Part shown: positions 62,401-64,000 of the stretch, one piece after another
Layout of the letters: every line of letters begins with the position of its first letter
How positions within the stretch are numbered: position 1 is the stretch's first letter
Origin: Nemophila menziesii
Taxonomy: Eukaryota > Streptophyta > Magnoliopsida > Boraginales > Hydrophyllaceae
Assembly (NCBI GenBank): GCA_029959085.1
Contig: JARWIR010000042.1
Span: forward strand, 2,698,544 to 2,762,543
Length of the DNA stretch: 64,000 nt
Direction of reading: 5' to 3'
Made by a program: the position numbers and the translations under genes
The notes under the pieces: generated by a model
What the model saw: the letters and a program-made list of their open reading frames with translations, nothing else
Told to the model about the DNA's origin: nothing
Databases searched by the model: none

Positions 62401-62523
62401 ATCTATGTATGTAATAAATTTAGTATAAAACCCTATATTTTCGGGTTAAAGGATCTTAGCCAATGAGCAAGGATTTAGGGTTAATAAATAAACCCACTTA
62501 CTCCATTGATTTGCCTGCGCCAT
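56442..62523 (-). CDS. MURA-type Mutator transposase
   Basis: Catalyses cut-and-paste transposition in the nucleus. Exons from the start: 62502-62523, 61754-62247, 61521-61688, 61283-61444, 61045-61206, 59334-60968, 58936-59255, 57338-58679, 57194-57256, 56883-57056, 56685-56744, 56442-56609. All junctions keep frame, giving 1589 residues without a stop. Domains: N-terminal PB1-like segment (KFALRIHFGGFF ... YVDGCHYDKF); acidic repeats; MuDR DNA-binding zinc domain (CKGAGCGWFLYASYKE); DDE transposase with D814 (VVGVDGCHLKGPH), D878 (FISDRQKG) and probable E978 (NNICESYNNAI); SWIM finger (CPCRRWELSGIPCFHAIA); CCHC knuckle (CAICKGEGHNKRSC); and a basic C-terminal tail with SRPKMRLP-type repeats. 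Longer than typical MULE transposases because of the acidic and basic extensions. Splice sites are inferred. Confidence 0.92.
56820..56865 (+). repeat. TIR-like motif pair in a transposase intron
   Basis: GGGGGCATTTAGTCA and GGGGTAGTTAGTCA, 31 bp apart, in the intron 56745-56882. Confidence 0.75.
57080..57190 (+). repeat. Four TIR-like motifs at exact 32-bp spacing
   Basis: The G5 starts are at 57080, 57112, 57144 and 57176, followed by TAAGTAGTCA, TAAGTTGACA, TAATTAGTCA and TATTAGTACA. They fill most of the intron 57057-57193. Confidence 0.85.
57490..57720 (-). repeat. Intragenic repeats encoding SRPKMRLP units
   Basis: Four DNA repeats of about 63-70 bp with GCGCATCTTTGGTCTGGAT (plus strand) encode copies of SPP(R/K)SRP(K/R)MR(L/F/I)P within transposase exon 57338-58679. 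A second pair of repeats at about 57915-57985 encodes two NEVM(G/E)DG(A/V)ADGRGVG units. Confidence 0.8.
58723..58931 (+). repeat. Seven TIR-like motifs at exact 32-bp period
   Basis: GGGGGTAAGTAGTCA-type units start at 58723, 58755, 58787, 58819, 58851, 58883 and 58915, joined by 'taaataaaactttata'-like linkers. They fill the intron 58680-58935. Confidence 0.95.
60961..61688 (-). repeat. Tandem triplication of an exon-intron unit (238/238/244 bp)
   Basis: Units start at 60961, 61199 and 61437, with the last ending at 61680. Each contains one acidic exon (54-56 codons, VVSEEGAQTCDNNEGEKEEG ...) and one intron carrying two TIR-like motifs. Units are nearly identical; the third from the left has a 6-bp in-frame gain. 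Confidence 0.95.
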
Positions 62524-62665
62524 TGATCTTCTTCAAAGCACAAGAATTTTGCTTTCCTGGGTTTGGATTTGGTGTTCGTCGAGTTCTTCACAAAACCCGC
62601 GCTCCTTGGTTTTCTCCTTTTGATTTTCGTTTTTGTTAAGTTAATTTGCTTTGTTGTTTTTGGGG

Positions 62666-62673
62666 TATATATA
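62666..62673 (-). promoter_or_regulatory. TATA box of the transposase gene, inside the TIR
   Basis: TATATATA about 143 bp before the ATG at 62523, in the same TIR context as the box at 55090-55097. Confidence 0.6.
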
Positions 62674-62773
62674 GGATAGCCATTGGTGAATTCCCCATCT
62701 TGCCCTTGTTAAAATAAGGGTTAAGTTAATTAAAAACGCAATTAACACCTGGATTTAAAAAAAAAAAAAAATT

Positions 62774-62796
62774 GTGACGTGGAATTGCCACGTCAC
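62774..62796. promoter_or_regulatory. Paired ACGTGG / CCACGT sites in the right TIR
   Basis: Counterpart of the left-TIR pair: GTGACGTGG and CCACGTCAC around AATTG. Confidence 0.6.
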
Positions 62797-62943
62797 TTTT
62801 AACGGTGATAAATGGACGGAACACGCAGTAGGGGGTAACGGGTCACAAAAACAAATCTTAGGGGGCATCTAGGCGCATTTTAAGAGTTAGGGGGCAACCT
62901 GTCAATCGGGTATAAACACAGGGGGCAAAAGTGTCATTTACTC

Positions 62944-62952
62944 TTTTTTTAA
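62944..62952. repeat. MULE target-site duplication, right copy
   Basis: TTTTTTTAA, identical to 54810-54818. Confidence 0.93.
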
Positions 62953-63210
62953 TAAGGATTAAGTTAATATAAACTTTTAGATATTCAATTTAACCCCTTA
63001 AACTTAGTAAGTTCATATTTGATCTTAAAAAAATAAAAAATTATTAGTTGGCGCTTCCAAAAAGAATGCTAACGCTGCGGTGCCGCATCCAAAAATGGTC
63101 AACGCTTCCGAAATCGTTGACAGAAGAATTTTCGAATCCGAGAAAGATACTTTCGTTTTTGATTTGTGATACTTCACAGTTTTGAAAAATCCGTGCAACA
63201 TAGGCACCCA
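62953..63210. mobile_element. Older TIR element interrupted by the MULE, right part
   Basis: Ends with CCGTGCAACATAGG, the inverse of the left end, directly followed by CACCCA. Together with 54451-54809 it makes an element of about 610 bp before the MULE inserted. A minus-strand frame inside it is not a gene. Confidence 0.65.
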
Positions 63211-63625
63211 TTGTCCTAAATATGGTCTACAGAGAAACAAATCTGCTTCAGAGGTAGCTTATAAGAAAATTAACTCACATACGCGATTAAGGCCAAAAGC
63301 AATAAGTTCAGTCATCATTAAATTTTGATCTTTAAAGTTTCCATCTCAATAATATGCCGGGACGGATTCAAAAAATATTCAGAGAATATCTTTGCAAAAT
63401 TTTTTGGGTTGTATTATACTAAAGAAATGTATATTGAGGAATAGGTCAAAAATCTCGAGGATAATTAGTTATTAATTTCATTGAGAATCGAATATGCTTT
63501 TTTTTCGGAAAGCATAATCATATATAAGATAAATAAGATAGTTCAGAATGTTACAAACTAGCCTATTCCTATTGGTTCGTTATCATTGCACAAAATGTTA
63601 ACTAAATGGGTTAGAGTACGACAAT
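63211..63625. other. Intergenic, possibly former 3' end of the HD-Zip gene
   Basis: If the older element and one CACCCA copy are ignored, the +1 frame of the HD-Zip tail stays open into this segment for about 40 codons and stops at about 63334. This may be chance. Nothing else is seen. Confidence 0.3.
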
Positions 63626-63629
63626 TTCA

Positions 63630-64000
63630 GTTACCAAACAAAATGCTTAAGCTCTTGTTTAGCAACCCAGTCAGTTGCCTCGAAACTATTCCTAAAATCG
63701 GATACGAAAGTAGGGTTTGATAGTTCCGCAAAGCTGTAGATATTACAAATAATATTAGTGATTACGTGATAATTAATATTTTGATTTGTTGACGGTGGGT
63801 GAATGGGTATCATTCTTAATGATAACACTTTCAGAGAGGTAGTCGCTAGTCATTTCTGTTGCTCTCAAAATGCCTAATGCTTCGGCCTCTAGGGCTGGCT
63901 CTGCACTAATATTTTTAATTTTTTTCCTATTAAAGAATCCCCGTTAGAGTTTCTTACAATACAAACTATTGAAGCCTTATCTGAAAAAAGTTGCATCATT
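63630..64000 (-). pseudogene. LINE-type RNase H relic, partial
   Basis: Minus strand from the window edge: ASIVCIVRNSNGDSLIGK, then after a one-base shift EPALEAEALGILRATEMT and ESVIIKNDTHSPTVNKS, a stop, and ICNIYSFAELSNPTFVSDFR with DWVAKQ. This follows the RVT_3/RNase H pattern of plant non-LTR elements ('A.R.s.G', 'AEA.AI..A', 'V..E.D', 'AD.LAk'). The frame break and stop show it is dead. It continues beyond the window. Confidence 0.65.

Larger units (their letters stand above)
54819..62943. mobile_element. Mutator-like element, complete and probably autonomous
   Basis: An 8125-bp element bounded by a perfect 9-bp duplication (TTTTTTTAA), the length diagnostic for Mutator. TIRs of about 375 bp start GAGTAAAT(A/G)ACACTTTTGC and end inside the 5' leaders of two convergent genes: a GRF zinc-finger protein on the plus strand (55246-55845) and a MURA transposase on the minus strand (62523-56442). 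Both genes show an unbroken reading frame. The TIRs are nearly identical over most of their length, which suggests a recent insertion. The gene order copies maize MuDR (two convergent TIR-driven genes), although the plus-strand protein is unrelated to MURB as far as can be seen. Confidence 0.95.
62567..62943 (-). repeat. Right TIR of the MULE
   Basis: Inverse of the left TIR. Sub-repeats GGGGGTAACGGGTCA (62831), GGGGGCATCTAGGCG (62861), GGGGGCAACCTGTCA (62890) and GGGGGCAAAAGTGTCA (62921) are spaced 29-31 bp. Confidence 0.93.

Noticed and set aside
1..64000. tRNA, rRNA or snoRNA genes
   Set aside because: None recognised by eye. The only tRNA-related sequence is the 12-nt Copia primer-binding site; a tRNAscan or Rfam search was not possible here.

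Overview
This is nuclear DNA of a flowering plant, very probably a eudicot: AT-rich intergenic sequence, intron-rich genes with short GT..AG introns, long (AT)n and (CT)n microsatellites, and transposable elements of several plant classes. No species call is attempted.

Three host genes are recognisable. (1) A complete villin gene of the VLN4 type (coding 30311-36032, + strand, 22 coding exons that join in frame to 977 residues, with a long 5'-UTR intron, two GC-AG introns and an 11-nt microexon). (2) A JmjC/cupin ribosomal-oxygenase (NO66/MINA53)-like gene (46001-48959, + strand, four exons, 781 residues). (3) A class II HD-Zip homeobox gene (53332-54435, + strand), frame-disrupted and cut short at its 3' end by a transposable element.

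The most striking object is a structurally complete Mutator-like element (MULE) at 54819-62943: perfect 9-bp target duplication, about 375-bp terminal inverted repeats, and two convergent genes, each starting just inside one TIR and sharing the same TATA box. The right gene encodes a MURA-type transposase of 1589 residues whose 12 exons join without a stop. The left gene encodes a small GRF zinc-finger protein with a coiled coil and a C-terminal membrane segment. The layout resembles maize MuDR (mudrA/mudrB), but the second protein is different. A motif that forms the TIR sub-repeats (GGGGGYAA-N3-GTCA, spaced about 30 bp) recurs about 20 times inside the transposase introns in arrays of 31-32 bp period. 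An acidic exon with its intron has been triplicated. The MULE sits inside an older TIR element, which itself interrupts the HD-Zip 3' end.

Region by region: 1-5.9 kb, intergenic with a dead Copia gag on the minus strand and (AT)/(CT) microsatellites; 5.9-8.9 kb, noncoding sequence resembling Ty3/gypsy internal DNA; 8.9-14.25 kb, a tandem duplication of about 2.5 kb carrying Harbinger transposase relics, with a Stowaway MITE in one copy only; 15-20.6 kb, dispersed AGTATCGG-type repeats and an inverted duplication of a dead PPR fragment; 22.3-23 kb and 26.4-27.4 kb, tandem repeats flanking a dead Ty3/gypsy gag-protease; 28.6-36.5 kb, villin; 36.78-41.69 kb, a recent Copia element with one frameshift; 42.8-43.8 kb, direct repeats and a 0.65-kb foldback; 44.3-45.35 kb, a PPR fragment enclosed by diverged TIRs; 46-49 kb, the JmjC gene; 51.5-52 kb, a Copia gag/protease relic; 53.3-63.2 kb, HD-Zip plus nested elements; 63.6-64 kb, a LINE-type RNase H relic running off the end.
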